This document shows, in pieces, positions 34,161 through 45,889 of a stretch of 64,000 nucleotides of DNA (positions within the stretch are counted from its first letter, which is position 1; every line of letters begins with the position of its first letter). The notes beneath the pieces were generated by a model. It saw only the letters and a list, made by a program, of their open reading frames with translations. It did not search any database and was not told where the DNA came from. Origin of the DNA: Capsicum annuum (Eukaryota > Streptophyta > Magnoliopsida > Solanales > Solanaceae). The position numbers and the translations under genes are program-made. The DNA is taken from assembly GCF_002878395.1 (NCBI RefSeq), contig NW_025856286.1, positions 275,106 through 339,105 of the forward strand. The letters run 5' to 3'.

Positions 34161-35604
34161 TACCAATAGAGTATACTGCAAAAAATACCTCTTTCCGAAA
34201 CCTTGTTGTGCTTCCCTGGTTTCTGCTCCCACAAGAATTCTTGCTCAGCTAGGAATTCTTGCCATTGAGTCTGCTTTGGACTCAACTTCTTCTGTATTTT
34301 AATGAAAGTGCTTGCAGCATTGTATGTCTGCCCCAAAAGCTGAGTACCTAGCAAATACACCCTCCAAGTCTGCAAAGAATGCTCTATTGAAACTATCTCT
34401 TTTTCATAGGTCGAATATCTTTGCTCAGTATAACTCAATTTTTTACTTTCAAAGGCTACAAGATGGCCCTATTGCACCAACATGCCCCCATAACTTTGTC
34501 TGACGCATCAGTGTGTACTTGAAATTGCAACTCAAAGTCTGCCAGCTTTAATATGTATTTTGAGGCAATAGATTCCTTCAGCATCTGAAATGTTGCATCC
34601 CGCTTATCAGACCATACCCACTTGACATCTTTCTTCAGCAAATCTATCAAAGTAGTGACTTTCTTAGAATAACATGCAATAAACTTGCGGTAATAGTTAG
34701 ATAGCCTTAAAAATGATCTTAATTCTTTGACCCCATTAGGAAGCTGCCATTCAATAACCGCTTGCACCTTCTTTGGATCCATCCTCACTTTGTTTTGACT
34801 AACTAGGTGCCCAAGGAACTTCACTTCCTATTTAGCAAACTCGGTCTTTTCCATCTTAACATAAAGTCTATACTCCTTTAAATGGGATAATACCAACTTC
34901 AAATATTCAGAATGTTCATCAAGGGAGCAACTATAAATGACTATGTCATCTAGATATACCAATACAAAATCGTCTAGGTAATCAACAACACATTATTCAT
35001 CAAGTTGCAGAACATTGTGAAGATGTTTGTCAATACAAATGGAATAACAAGAAACTTATATAAACCATACCTTATAACACACATGGTGTTTGGCTCATCT
35101 CCTTCTGTAATTCAAACCTACCAATAACCCTATCATAAATCGATCTTTGTGAACTAGCATGCCTTGCTTAGCCTATCTACGAGATCCTACACCAATGGGA
35201 CAAGGTACTTGTTCTTTACATACCACTTTATTCAATGCCCAGTAGTCCATATACATCCGCATTGAATCATCCTGCTTCTTTGGGAACAAAACAGCAGCAC
35301 CATAAGGAACCTTAGAAGGTTGAATCAAGCCCGCGTCGAATAATTCATTTAATTGTTTCCATAGTTCATCCAACTCTTTGGGAGCCATTCTATAAGGAGC
35401 CTGTGCAGGGGCAATAGAACATGACATCAACTCTATCTTGTGATCAATGTCCCTTCTTTGCTGTAACTTTATAGGCAACTCGTGAGGCATCGCATCAGCA
35501 AATTGCTTCAATACTTCAGCAACACAGTCTAGTACCTTAACCTTCACAGCTGGTTTTACTTCAATCATTGTAGCAAGGAATGTTTTATCACCTTTCTTCA
35601 ATTA
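34161..35604 (-). pseudogene. pol: Reverse transcriptase-RNase H of element B
   Basis: The minus strand encodes RT and RNase H of the chromovirus. The entry of RT is at 35173-35601 (FDAGLIQPSKVPYGAAVLFP), with MYMDYWALNKVV in place of the usual VDYRALN. The catalytic YLDD is intact at about 34945-34956. The connection and RNase H follow at 34456-34824 ([46 protein letters not shown] with the RNase H Asp) and at 34160-34438 (EKEIVSIEHSLQTWRVYLLG and AEQEFLWEQKPGKHNKV). Frameshifts separate these pieces. Fragment A and the + strand copy supply the same order. Confidence 0.85.
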
Positions 35605-36010
35605 TTTCTCAACCGTAATAGCAGAAATAATGGGCTTTTTTTTTTAATTTATTCTCTTCTCCATAAGGATTAGTAGCCTTAATGAGATTTAGATTGGCCT
35701 CTTCCATGATCATCACTCCATCCAAGTGAGTAAAATGAACTAAGTGAAATTTTCTAAGGAAATCTTTTCCTAGAATGACTTCAAAATCACCCAATAGTAT
35801 AGCCATGAAGTTATGTTTTCCCGTCCAACTCCCAATCACCATCTGTACATCATAAGTCGTGCCTACAATGGCTTGTGCCTAGGAACTCATTGTTTTTACA
35901 TAGGATGGACGTTTCTTCAACTTTAGTCCATATTTTGCAGCAACTTTAGCATCCGACAAAGTATGAGCGGCCCCGGTATACACCATTTCCATCAACTTTC
36001 ATGTCTATGT
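35605..36010 (-). pseudogene. Protease of element B
   Basis: This is the minus-strand retropepsin region. The active-site loop reads YTGAAHT where the + strand copy has DTGATQT, so the catalytic Asp is lost. Downstream SDAKVAAKYGLKLKK and the frame at 35609-35842 (VIGSWTGKHNFMAILLGDFE, VILGKDFLRKF) are clear. The polyprotein would continue from gag through this into RT. Confidence 0.75.
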
Positions 36011-37199
36011 GAATTAAAGCACCATGAGGGTTGAATAACTTTGAGGATTCACCAACAACATTCAATAAACTGATATGGTTTACTGACAAACTTAAAGGAT
36101 TTTCCAAAGATAAAACAACTTAGTCACCCCCATCTTGATTCATATTTATATCAAGCATAGCATTAACTCTTTCATGATTGGGACAACTCTTGGCCAAATA
36201 CAGTCCACCATAAGTCCAACAGCTCTTTGTGTTGCCATCTTTCCATATGTTCTTGTTGTTTCCAGTATTTTATGTGGCCTTATTCTTATCACCCTTGTTA
36301 TTTTGTCTTTCTTTCTTCCCTTTCGCTTTCTTCTCAGCCTTCTTCTTAGACTTTGAGGAAGTGGGAATGTTAGAATCAAAATGAGTTGAGCAAAAATCCA
36401 CCAATGAGTTAGCTGTAGCAATTGCACTAGGCAAGTCTTTCATATTCAGCCTCCTTAGTTTGTTATGGGCCCATGCCTACATTCCTTAGATGAAGTTATG
36501 TAACTTTTTTTCACAATACAAGTTTTGGATGTCTAACATCAAAGAACTAGATTCTTTGATATATTCACGAATTGTTCTATGTTGCCTTAGCCTTTTTAAC
36601 TTGTTTCTGGCAATTTATGAGGCATTACTAGGAAGGAATCGGTCCCTTATTTCCTTTTTCAACTTTTCCCAAGAATCAATTTTGGCACATCCAACACTTT
36701 CATCATTCGCATTCTTAGTCCTCCACCATAATTTTACATCACCCGTTAAGTACATCGTGGTGATGTTTAACTTGTCCGTTTTATCAACTCGGGCAGTAGA
36801 GAAATACTGCTCCATATCCCGTAGAAAATTCTCCAATTCCTTGGTATTTCTAGCACCCCCAAAAGGTTTGGGATCATGAATTATGAGATTGAAATTGCCG
36901 TCATGAGACTGCCTAGACGTAACCACAACACGTCGCAGCCCTATCATCTCTATCTACGGGTCTGACATCACCTTGGCTTGGTCTTGCACCAGCGACTTCA
37001 AGGCCTCGTGTGTGCTAAAAAATTGCATGGACCATTCATCAGAATGGCTATGCAACAGTGCCAGTTCTTCCTTCTAGGCATTGATCTAAGTTATCAAATC
37101 CACCAAACCTTTAATTTGTTTGATTTTGTCAGTAATTTCATTGAAGTTCCAAACTTGTGTAACATCTTTTTTTAATTGAGTGACAGCCACCATTTTCAT
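36011..37199 (-). pseudogene. gag: Gag of element B
   Basis: The minus-strand gag begins next to the PBS. Possible starts are the ATG codons at 37199 and 37193 (MKMVAVTQLKKDVTQVW). The frame at 36615-36947 holds the gag domain with FLRDMEQYFSTARV and DVKLWWRTKNANDE. A Lys-rich stretch (about 36300-36370) and a remnant of a CCHC knuckle (about 36190-36235, second Cys and His lost) follow. The end of gag reads ENPLSLSVNHISLLNVVGES near 36060-36115. Stops interrupt it. Confidence 0.8.
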
Positions 37200-37207
37200 A
37201 CAACAAC

Positions 37208-37219
37208 ACTCTTATACCA
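37208..37219 (-). promoter_or_regulatory. Primer-binding site of element B
   Basis: The minus strand reads TGGTATAAGAGT one base after the 5' LTR end. The usual sequence for many Ty3/gypsy and Copia elements is TGGTATCAGAGC (initiator methionine tRNA); two changes are present. Confidence 0.75.
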
Positions 37220-37220
37220 G

Positions 37221-38160
37221 TTATAATGGGGGCGTTTTATTTAACATCACCACTTCTTAGCTGTTGCACCACATCAAAACACTTCAGCCACAAACACAGT
37301 GCACAGTCTAAGTATAATAGACTAAGTTTGCAAAAACATAAAGCACTCAACAATGTACAAGAAACAATTTCCTAACCTTTCTTATTCTCGCAGAATTACA
37401 AAGGATAATGTCACATGAATTGTACAAAGGCATACAATAACTCTCCCTTCCTTGTACAATTTCCATCTACACTTAAATAAACTGCACATAGGATGTTACA
37501 GTAGTTACAACCAATCACACCTGGCAGCATACCATTGGACATGGCTGCATGCTTATCACATGAATCAACAACCTGATCTAAGCATTAAAATACATTCTAA
37601 GAATAACAAATGTTTAAAACATTCATAATTCAAACATAGCAACTGCCCCATGTAACTAGCACATGGGAAACCTTGCCATCTTAGCTAATTTTTCCAATGT
37701 TAAACACTTAGCCAATTTCCATCTTTTCCAACACTTGATCATTTTCTCTTTGTCTTTCCATGCTTCTCAGTGGTGCCTCGCCTTGCAAGCATTAGTGTCA
37801 TATCATTGCCTGCGCATGCGCCATGCCACTACCTATGCCGTGACACTGTGTTGACCATGCCAATGCCCATGCCATTGCCTATGCTATGCTAGTCAAAATG
37901 TCATGCCAATGTCAATGGTACGCCAGTGTCATGCCATGCCTTTGTCACTTCACCCATGCCCGTATAGGTGCCACGTGCCTGTCGTTGCTTCATGTTCCCA
38001 AGGTTGCCTTGCCATCACTCCCGCCACCTTGGTCATTAATAGTTGTTTTCTATTTCATAGCCGCCACAATATAATATTTCTTTTCTTGGTACATGTCAAG
38101 GCCAATGTTCACCTTGACATAGTCATGTTAGCCATCATGTATGAGATTGAGGGTCTAACA
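37221..38160 (-). repeat. 5' LTR of Galadriel-like element B
   Basis: This 940-base LTR on the minus strand starts TGTTAGACCCTCAATC at 38160. It is partnered with 26293-27282. Its GCCATGCC tract (about 37810-37935) is shorter than that of the 3' LTR. The beginning of this LTR is also recognisable in the + strand at 62810-63045. Confidence 0.85.
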
Positions 38161-38600
38161 GTTGGCCACTGTAGGTTCTTCAGTATTTAACATCGACCGT
38201 TATATGTTGTCAATTTTCTTTGAACATTGGATCCTAGGTTCATTGGACATATCTATAGGATTTTACATAACGGTCACAAAAACCTCTAATTGAGACATGT
38301 CTCCACGCACCGAAGTTAGCCTCAATGCATCATTGGGCTCTTGAGCCATACTATGTGTCACAAAAAACCTCTAATTACGAAGCTGTAGTTTTTCACAAAA
38401 GACCACTTGACATCATACTTAATTATTTGGGATGGAACGCACGCGACACTTGAAAACTAAGTGGGTAACTCAGCTAAGGCTATGCCGCAGCATGCTCTAG
38501 GGCGAGGTGAACTCACAAAACATAGTGGAATTTTCCAAGATTGATGCACAAACCTCTTTTGGAGATGGACAAAAAATGATTGGATTAGAGAGGGAGGGAA
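38161..38600 (-). other. rDNA spacer right of the Galadriel-like insertion (3' side of copy 3)
   Basis: This is the continuation of the intergenic spacer, starting with the right copy of the target duplication (GTTGG). It aligns with 18349-18785, sharing ATGTCTCCACGCACCGA and GTAGTTTTTCACAAAAG. It leads into the 26S 3' end of copy 3. No gene is present. Confidence 0.75.
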
Positions 38601-41487
38601 GAATCAGAGCGGCAAAGGGATGAATCTAAGTGGATCATGGTAGTAAGGCCACTCTGCCACTTACAATACCCTGTCTTATATTTAAGTTATCTTTAAAGGA
38701 TTTTTCTTGCAGCTCCATAAAAATTGTATTGCAAGGACGCCACCACAAACCTTTTGCCATGATGGCTTAGACTATAACACATGCCCCTACTGTGGGTCAC
38801 CAAATGGAAGGAGGGCGCATGCATTGCTTTAGCCCAAATTTTGATTTATAGGTCTTTAGTTATAATCAAGCACAAAAGATCTTTGCGCCACTGGCTTTTC
38901 AACTATAAGCGCGATAACTAATTATGTGAATCAATGATTCCTCTCGTACTAGGTTGAATTACTTTTATGACACTGTCATAAGTTGGGTAAAACTAACCTA
39001 TCTTATGATGTTTAAACCCAGATCACATTCCCTATCTGTGGGTGAACAATCAAATACTTGGTGAATTCTGCTTCACAATGATAGGAAGAGTTGACATCGA
39101 ACAATCAAAAACCAAGGTCGCTATGAACGCTTGCGTGCCACAAGCTAGTTATCCCTATGTAACTTTTCTGACTTCTCTAGCTTCAAATTTCAAAGGTCTA
39201 AAGGATTGTTAGGACATTCTTTCACGGTTCGTATTCATATTGGAAATCAGACTCAAACAAGCTTTTATTCTTCTGTTCCATACGAGATTTCTATTCTAAT
39301 TGAGCTCATCTTAGGACCCTGTGTTATCTTTTAACAGATGTGCCACACCAGAAAAACTCCCTACCTGACAATGTTTTCTGCTCCAATCGTCCAATAGAGC
39401 GAGCCTTAGGTCCAAAAAGAGGGGCAGTGCCTCAAGCTCAACAGAGTTTTCTTTCCCTGCAGATTCTTCAAAGACTATTCTCTTGGCTATGGTTTTGCTG
39501 GATAGTAGATAGGGACAGTGGGAATCTCATAAATCCATTCATGCACGTCACTAGTTAGATGATGAGGAATTTAGCTACCTTAAGAGAGTCATATTTACTC
39601 CAGTCGTTTACCTACGCTTGGTTGAATTTCTTCACTTTAACATTCAGAGTACTGGACAAAAATTACATTGCGTGAACATCCATTGGGACCATTGCAATGC
39701 TTTATTGTAATTAAATAATCAGATTTCCCTTGTCCGTACCAATTCTGAGTTGAATGTTCAATGCACGGGGAAGGCCCTTGAAGGAATTGTTCCCAATATG
39801 TCCCCCAACTGGCACACGGTGACTCGATCTCATCATGAATGAAACTTAAGCATTCCATCGATAGATATTCCATAGATTGTCGACTTTCCTTACCTACATT
39901 ATTCTATCGACTAGAGGTTGTTCTCCTTGGAGACCTTAATGGTTATTAGTATGATTGGGCATGGATAACATTTACTCTTCCATATTTTCAAGGGCATCTG
40001 AGAGCGCACCTGAGACCACACGATGTGTGGTGATTTTCTAGCTATTGGACCCTACCTCCGAATGAGCTGATTCTAGGGTGGGAAGGCTATTAAACATAAA
40101 ATATAACTCTTCCCTAGGCTCCCATTGAAGACTCTGGACTTCTTAATGATGTTTTTGACCGCCACATCCTAGTTCTAGAATTTTAACCTTATTATTTTTC
40201 ATAGTACATGCGAAATGCGCTATCTGTCAGGGTTCCCCAAAACCTTAGATCGGCTAACCCATGTTCAAGTGTTGTTCACATGGAATCTTTCCCATCTTCA
40301 GCCTTCAGAGTTCTCATTTGAATATTTGCTACTACCACCAAAATCTGCACTGAAGATGGTTCCACCTAGGATCACGCTCAAGGTTTTGCAGTGACTGTTG
40401 TTCCCTTCTACTCATTGGGGCCTGGCACTTGCCTCGATGGACTGGGGTAGGTCGCGCTCTTACTATCAATACATTTTAGGGGCTAGTTGATTTGACAAGT
40501 GAGTTTTAACGCACTCCTTAGCAGATTTTAACTTAAATAACCACTGTCCTACTATCTTATCAACGAACAACGTTTGTGGGATTTATGTTAGAGCATAATT
40601 TGACACCGTAACCTATATTTTAGTTCATCACACATCGCCATTTTTTCTTACTCTATGGCGTGGCTGAATAAAGAAGTCGCGTCGTCCTACCTATTTCACG
40701 TTTGACAATAGGTCTATGGCATTGTGTCTTTGAAGACTATAATTGTTGGCTTTAATTGATAGAACTCACACGCAAGCTTTAGCTATCTTGAGGGAAACTT
40801 TTGAGTGAACGAACTACTAGATGACTGGATTAGTATTTCTCCCCTATTCCCTAGTCCGATGAATGATTTGCATGTTAGTATTGCTAGGGGCCTCCACCAG
40901 AGTTTCCTCTATCTTCATCCTACTCAGGCATAATTCACCATCTTTTGGGTCCCGACATGCATTCTTCCACTCAGACCCTTCTCAGAAGATCGAGGTCGAT
41001 CGCCAGTACACCAATTAGGATGATCCCACCAATCAACTTCTTTGTGCCTTATGGGTATACTCGTCCATTGACTCACAAACAAATCAGACTCCATGGTCCA
41101 TGTTTCAAGATGGGTAAAATAAGGAGCCCATAGGCCAGCATCAAAAGAGAGCAAATGTAGAAGCACGCTAGAGGCACGCACTACCTGCCATAATCAAGGA
41201 GACAGTATTCCATGAGATTATCGAGATCTCGGGCTTTAGATCACCCTAATCTATGCTGGTCCATGCCCCGATCGACCGGCATACCGGCTCATCGCCATTT
41301 CATATCCGATTGGGGGGTATCGTAGGTCCCTATCCGCTTCTCTATCAATAATTTCATGCACTCTTTGACACTCTGGGGACTTAGGCTCGGTCTGCCACTA
41401 AGGATGCTTCTCCAGACTATAATTCAAATTATGGAGCCACCCGATTCTAAGGCTGGGGTATTCCCAATTCACGCACGCTAGGGACGA
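38601..41487 (-). pseudogene. 26S rRNA pseudogene, rDNA copy 3
   Basis: A degenerate 26S gene on the minus strand, about 2.9 kb. The 3' end is at GAATCAGAGCGGCAAAGGG (38601), followed by TGGATCATGGTAGTAAGGCC. The sarcin-ricin region reads TCCTCTCGTACTAGGTTGAA near 38939, with CACTTGCCTCGATGGACTGG near 40428. It shows internal deletions near 39438 (about 130 bases), near 39855 (about 100 bases) and near 40660, and the same roughly 190-base deletion as copy 1 (TTTGACACTCTGGGGACTTA at 41364-41383). The 5' end fuses to an ITS remnant. Confidence 0.9.
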
Positions 41488-41584
41488 GGGGGAGTCACTC
41501 ATGTGGAGGGCCAAATCATCCTGCCCATGCTGAAGCCCCAGTTATTAAACAAGTTTACTTGTCATTCTACTGTGCACGTTTCGA
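41488..41584 (-). other. Fused ITS remnant of rDNA copy 3 (5.8S deleted)
   Basis: About 100 bases with the joint block GCTAGGGACGAGGGGGAG (41468-41485 and onward) and then ITS1-like CATGTGGAGGGCCAAATCATC. It is equivalent to 14591-14690 in copy 1; 5.8S and ITS2 are absent. Confidence 0.7.
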
Positions 41585-43388
41585 CAATAATCTTTCTGTA
41601 GGTTCACCTATGGAAATCTTGCTATGACTTCTCCTTTTCTCTAAATGATAAGGCTTAATGGACTTCTTGCAATATCGTAGGCAGCGAATCGCCCATATCA
41701 CTGTGATCCAAACATTTCACCAGATCATTCAATTAGTAGGAGAGACAAGCGGTGTGTACAAAAGGCAGGGACATAGTCAACATGAGATGATGTCTCGCGC
41801 TTACTAGCAATTCCTCATTGAAGATAAACAGTTACAATGATTTATACGTATAACAATGAAATTTAATAAATTACCTGGGCCTAGTTGCCAAGGCTAAAAA
41901 CTCATTGAATACATCAGTGTAGCATGCCTGTCGCCCAAAACTTCTAAGGACATCATAGAACTATTATTCCCTCAAACTTCTAAGGCCTAAAAGGTCGTAG
42001 TCCCTCTAAGAATCTAGTTACAAAGGGATACCTCCGCAGAGCTTGTTAGCAGGTTGATGTCTTGTTCATTAATAAAATTAACTAGATAAATTGCTCGACC
42101 AACAAAGAATGACCATGCTCCATAACCCATAGAATCAAGAAAGAGCACTCAGTCTTTCAATCCTTACTATGTCTGGACTTGGTAAGTTTTCCTATTTGGA
42201 GTTAAATTATGCCGTAGGCTCCACTCCTAGTGGTGCTCTTCCATCAATTCCTTTATGTTTTAGCCTTTCGACTATACTGCCTCACTAGTACCCAAAAACT
42301 TTGATTTCTTATATGGTGTTGACGAAGTCCTAAAAGCAACATCTGTCAATCCATGGTTGGTATCATTTATTGTTGAGACTAGGATGGTATCTTATCGTCT
42401 TTGAGCCCCCAACTTTTGTTCTTGATTAATGAAAACATCGTTGGAAAATGCTTTAGCAGATGTTTGTCTTTCATAAATTAAAGTATTTCACCTCTGACTA
42501 TGAAATATGAATGCCCACGATTATCCCTGTTAATCATTACACCGATCTCGAAGGCTTACATAATAGGACAAAAATCCTATGATGTTATCACATGCTAATG
42601 TATTAGAGTATAGGCTTGCTTTGAGCTCTATAATTTCTTCAAAGTAACAGTATCAGAGACATAAACCAGCCTGTTAAGGCCAGTTGTCCATCACCAAAAG
42701 GACAGATGAGATAATCGGTGATCACAATAGGCGGACCGACCGGCCCATCCCTAAGTACAAGTACGAGCTTTTTAAGTACAACAACATAAATATACGTTGT
42801 TGGATCTTGATTACCGTACCTACTGTAATAACACTATACATCCATTGATTCCTTGTTAAGGGATTTAGATTGTACTAATTCCAATTACTATACTCATTGA
42901 GCCCGATATTGTTATTTATTATAATTACCTCCACGTGTTAGGATAGGGTAATTGGCAGTCCTACTACCTTCCTTGGATATGGTAGTCATTTCTCAGGCTC
43001 CCTCACCATAATCGAACCCTTATACTTTGTAACTCATCACCACCATCGTAGGCCACTATCCTACCATCAAAAGTCTATAGGGCAAAAATTTGAATGAAGC
43101 GTTGCCGAAACTATGACGTAGGATCTATCGAGTTATCATGAATCATCATAGAAATTTGTAAAGACCGCATCAACCTTTTAACTTGTAAATGCATCCCTTC
43201 CAAAAGTTGGGGTTTTTTGCATTTATTAGCTCTATAATTATGACGGTTATCTGAGTGGTAGATACGATAAAATTATAATATATTTAATGAGCCATTCGCA
43301 GTTTCACAGTCTGAAATTGTTCATACTTACACATGCATGGCTTACTCTTTGAGACAAGTATATGACTACTGTAAGGATCAACCAGGTA
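41585..43388 (-). pseudogene. 18S rRNA pseudogene, rDNA copy 3
   Basis: A full-length (about 1.8 kb) but decayed 18S gene on the minus strand. The 3' end is CAATAATCTTTCTGTAGG at 41585, and the 5' end is GGATCAACCAGGTA at 43375-43388. It lacks the chimeric block and the 5' deletion seen in copy 2. Recognisable blocks include GCGGTGTGTACAAAAGGCAG near 41750 and CATGCATGGCTTACTCTTTG near 43333. Abundant C to T and G to A changes and stem losses show that it is not functional. Confidence 0.92.
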
Positions 43389-44274
43389 GCACTACTCATT
43401 GACACCAGCGTCGCATGTGCTCGGCCCTCTCAAAAAGGCACAGATGTTTTCAAGGCGAGTGCAACCATAATTTAAAATGAGTACCGTATAAGGTAGATGA
43501 GAGCCAATAAAGGCCCCATGCCCAATGCGTCTACTGCATCTGAAAATCCCATCCATCACTTATGGACTGCAACATCATATGGCAAAGCGAGGAAGGCATG
43601 GAACACGAGGGCAACCTATCAATTCCCTCCACGCATGAAATTTGAGGGGTGAATGCCAATCAATAAAACTTTATAATGCTTGACAATTAGGTAAGCAACA
43701 AAGGAAATTGGCTTCGACCATGCCTAAAGAGTCACATAATTTGTAAATGATAATATTCATTAAGAAAATATTTTTTTCACATATTATTTATGAAAATTTA
43801 TAAAAAAAAATAAAAAACATTTTAAATATATTAAAACATTAAAAAATATTTCCAATGCATGAAGTAACCTTAAACCAATAATTGAGTGCACATTTGTATG
43901 TATAACGTAACAATATAAATTATATAAATTTATAAAAATAACACTGGGACATTAGGAAATACCGCCCCAATATAAGATGTAACATTGAAATGCCGTTAAA
44001 AAACACTTAGAGCGTGTATCTAAAGAAAGGACTATGCAAAGGTAAGGAAGATAGATGAAAGTTAGGAAAATATTCAGATGGTAGAAACTTGGTTTACACT
44101 TTTTTGATTTATGCACAGTGCCATGGTGCCTACATCATGTCCATGGTGTCATGGGGCCTTAGTGCACTCGCGGCGGCTGCACGAGCGTGCGGGTGCCAAG
44201 CAAATAGTTCCTAGTTTAGGATGCATGGGTGCTTTAGTGCCATGGGGCCATGGTGCACGGTGCCATGGTGCTCG
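43389..44274 (-). other. Shortened 5' ETS and spacer of rDNA copy 3
   Basis: About 340 bases of ETS (43389-43728) are joined directly to the AT-rich spacer block (43740-43960), so roughly 680 bases including the Pol I start motif have been lost compared with copy 2. The GGTGCCATGG repeat tract begins at about 44105 and is cut at 44274/44275 by Athila copy B. No gene is present. Confidence 0.72.
44105..44274. repeat. GGTGCCATGG-type spacer repeats, copy 3 (truncated)
   Basis: Repeat cores such as GTGCCATGGTGCC (44116-44130) and GGTGCACGGTGCCATGGTGC (44251-44270) precede the Athila 5' LTR. The tract corresponds to those at 17985 and 25930 but ends at the retroelement insertion. Confidence 0.7.
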
Positions 44275-45865
44275 GTGATGTTCCATCTTTTGACGAAAAA
44301 TTTAGCCTCATATTCTTGGAAAAATTATATGTTTTTAACCAACCAAAGTGATATTTAATGAGTCTTTTTAGTGTTTCAGGGAAAGGAGTGAACCACAGAA
44401 GAAACATAGAAAAAGTAGCAAAAAAGGGAATTTGACGGTCAAAATGGTGGATCATCAGTCTTGCGATGGACCACCAGGTAGATCATCAGGATTAATCAGA
44501 ACATGGCCTCTCGAAGGACTCAGTGATGAACCAAATAGTGGACCATCAATATTGCGATAGACCACCAGTTGGACCGTCAAGCCTTATCCAGAAACTACTT
44601 TTCTAAAGGACTTAGTGATAGAGCAAATGGTGCACCGTCTGTATTGTGACGGACCACCAATTGGACCGTCAGGCTTTACCTAGAAACCACTCTTCTGAAG
44701 GAATTAGTGACGAATAAAATGGTGGACCATCAGTATTACGTTGGACCATAAGTTGTACCATTAGGCCTTATCCAGAAAATACACTTCTGAAGGACTCAGT
44801 GATCGACCAAATGGTGGACCGTCAGACTTTCGACGGACCCCCACTTTGGTCGTCAACTTGGACGCAGTTTTTTCTGATTTTAATTGTTAAATTCCTTTTT
44901 ATCGGGGAACATCTAAATAATAAATTTTAGGGTTAGCAGGGGGGCTTTTTACCTTTTACAAGTTTTACATCTATTGAAATTTTCTGTAACCTAGTACTTT
45001 GGGGATTGAAGAATATCGTTGGCGAAGTTAATCATTCAATCTTTTATTGAAGATTCAAGAACTGATTCTTAAGATTTTTGTAAGTGAATTCTAAATCTAT
45101 TTATGAATAATACAAGAATTATTTCTTCTTCATTTATGAAATTTTGTGGCTAAGTTCCCATAACTAGGGTTATGGGATCCTTAATGTGAAATGCATCTAT
45201 GGGTTGTGAATCAAATTGAGTTCCATGAATAAACGAAATTGTATAAACCTTATTTATGTTAATGACTTTTCTTTGTTGCAAACTTGAGAAGTGAGCCCAA
45301 GAATATCACTTGTCTTAAAATTAAGTGTTTGTTGGGAAAAAGAAAGTGTTTACATTAATTCTAAGGGATTTAACCTTTGGATTAATGGCAAATGCCTTAA
45401 TAGGATGAGGTTACATGAAGAAATGGTTGAAATAATAATGGATCCTTTGAGTTTGAGAGAATTAGAGGATAATCTATCCACTTAGGTTGAGAAACTAAGC
45501 GATAACGAATAGGATTCAACCTTTCTTGCAATTGAATTTGTTGATTGGAACTCTTAAGTGATTGACAACCCTAGTTGTGCTAGCATTTTGGTAACCATAT
45601 CCATGGTTTGTTTAATCTAATTAAATTACTAGTTGCAAAGAGAATGATTCATTGGAAACTCTTGTTATAATTTATTACTTTATAAGTTACAAATCGAACC
45701 CCCCACCCTCCCATATTCAGGAACCTCTGATCAATAGTCCAGTAATGATTACAATACATAGTGAGCACAGTATTCCCTGTGGGATTCGACACACAACCTA
45801 GTTGGGTTCTATATTTGACAGTGACTGCTTACACTTTCTTAGGACAGTTATAATTTGGGCATATA
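44275..45865 (+). repeat. 5' LTR of Athila-like copy B
   Basis: The LTR starts TGATGTTCCATC at 44275; the end is set at about 45865 by comparison with the solo LTR (60505-61996), which ends in TGAT/ATCA. It contains four 92-base tandem repeats (44515-44880) and a later U3/R-like part with GGGGGCTTTTTACCTTTTAC near 44940. The partner 3' LTR is at 56355-57831. Confidence 0.85.
44440..44880 (+). repeat. 92-bp tandem hairpin repeats in the 5' LTR
   Basis: The block AGGACTCAGTGAT or its variants starts at 44515, 44607, 44699 and 44791, giving a period of 92 bases. Each unit holds an imperfect palindrome of the form TGGTGGACCGTC, a spacer of about eight bases, GACGGACCACCA. The same unit occurs in the 3' LTR (56515-57010, with a gap) and reversed in the solo LTR (61505-61835). 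Confidence 0.8.
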
Positions 45866-45870
45866 AGATT

Positions 45871-45889
45871 TTGGCACCATTGTCGGGGA
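45871..45889 (+). promoter_or_regulatory. Primer-binding site of Athila-like copy B
   Basis: TTGGCACCATTGTCGGGGA lies about five bases after the LTR end. The Athila consensus is TGGCGCCGTTGCCGGGGA, complementary to tRNA-Asp; the differences here are G to A and C to T changes. Confidence 0.8.

Larger units (their letters stand above)
26293..38160 (-). mobile_element. Galadriel-like chromovirus B, complete but decayed and nested
   Basis: This Ty3/gypsy element of 11.87 kb on the minus strand carries 5' LTR (37221-38160), PBS (37208-37219), gag, protease, RT, RNase H, integrase, a C-terminal chromodomain and 3' LTR (26293-27282). About 5.4 kb of its length is a second LTR element inserted in integrase (28349-33763), so its own length is about 6.45 kb. 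It sits in the spacer between rDNA copies 2 and 3 with an imperfect 5-bp duplication. LTR termini are TG...CA on the 3' copy and degenerate (TT...CA) on the 5' copy. All genes are broken. Confidence 0.88.

Noticed and set aside
44440..44880. Possible CRISPR-like array of regular repeats
   Set aside because: The 92-base units are whole tandem repeats without unique spacers and lie in a plant LTR.
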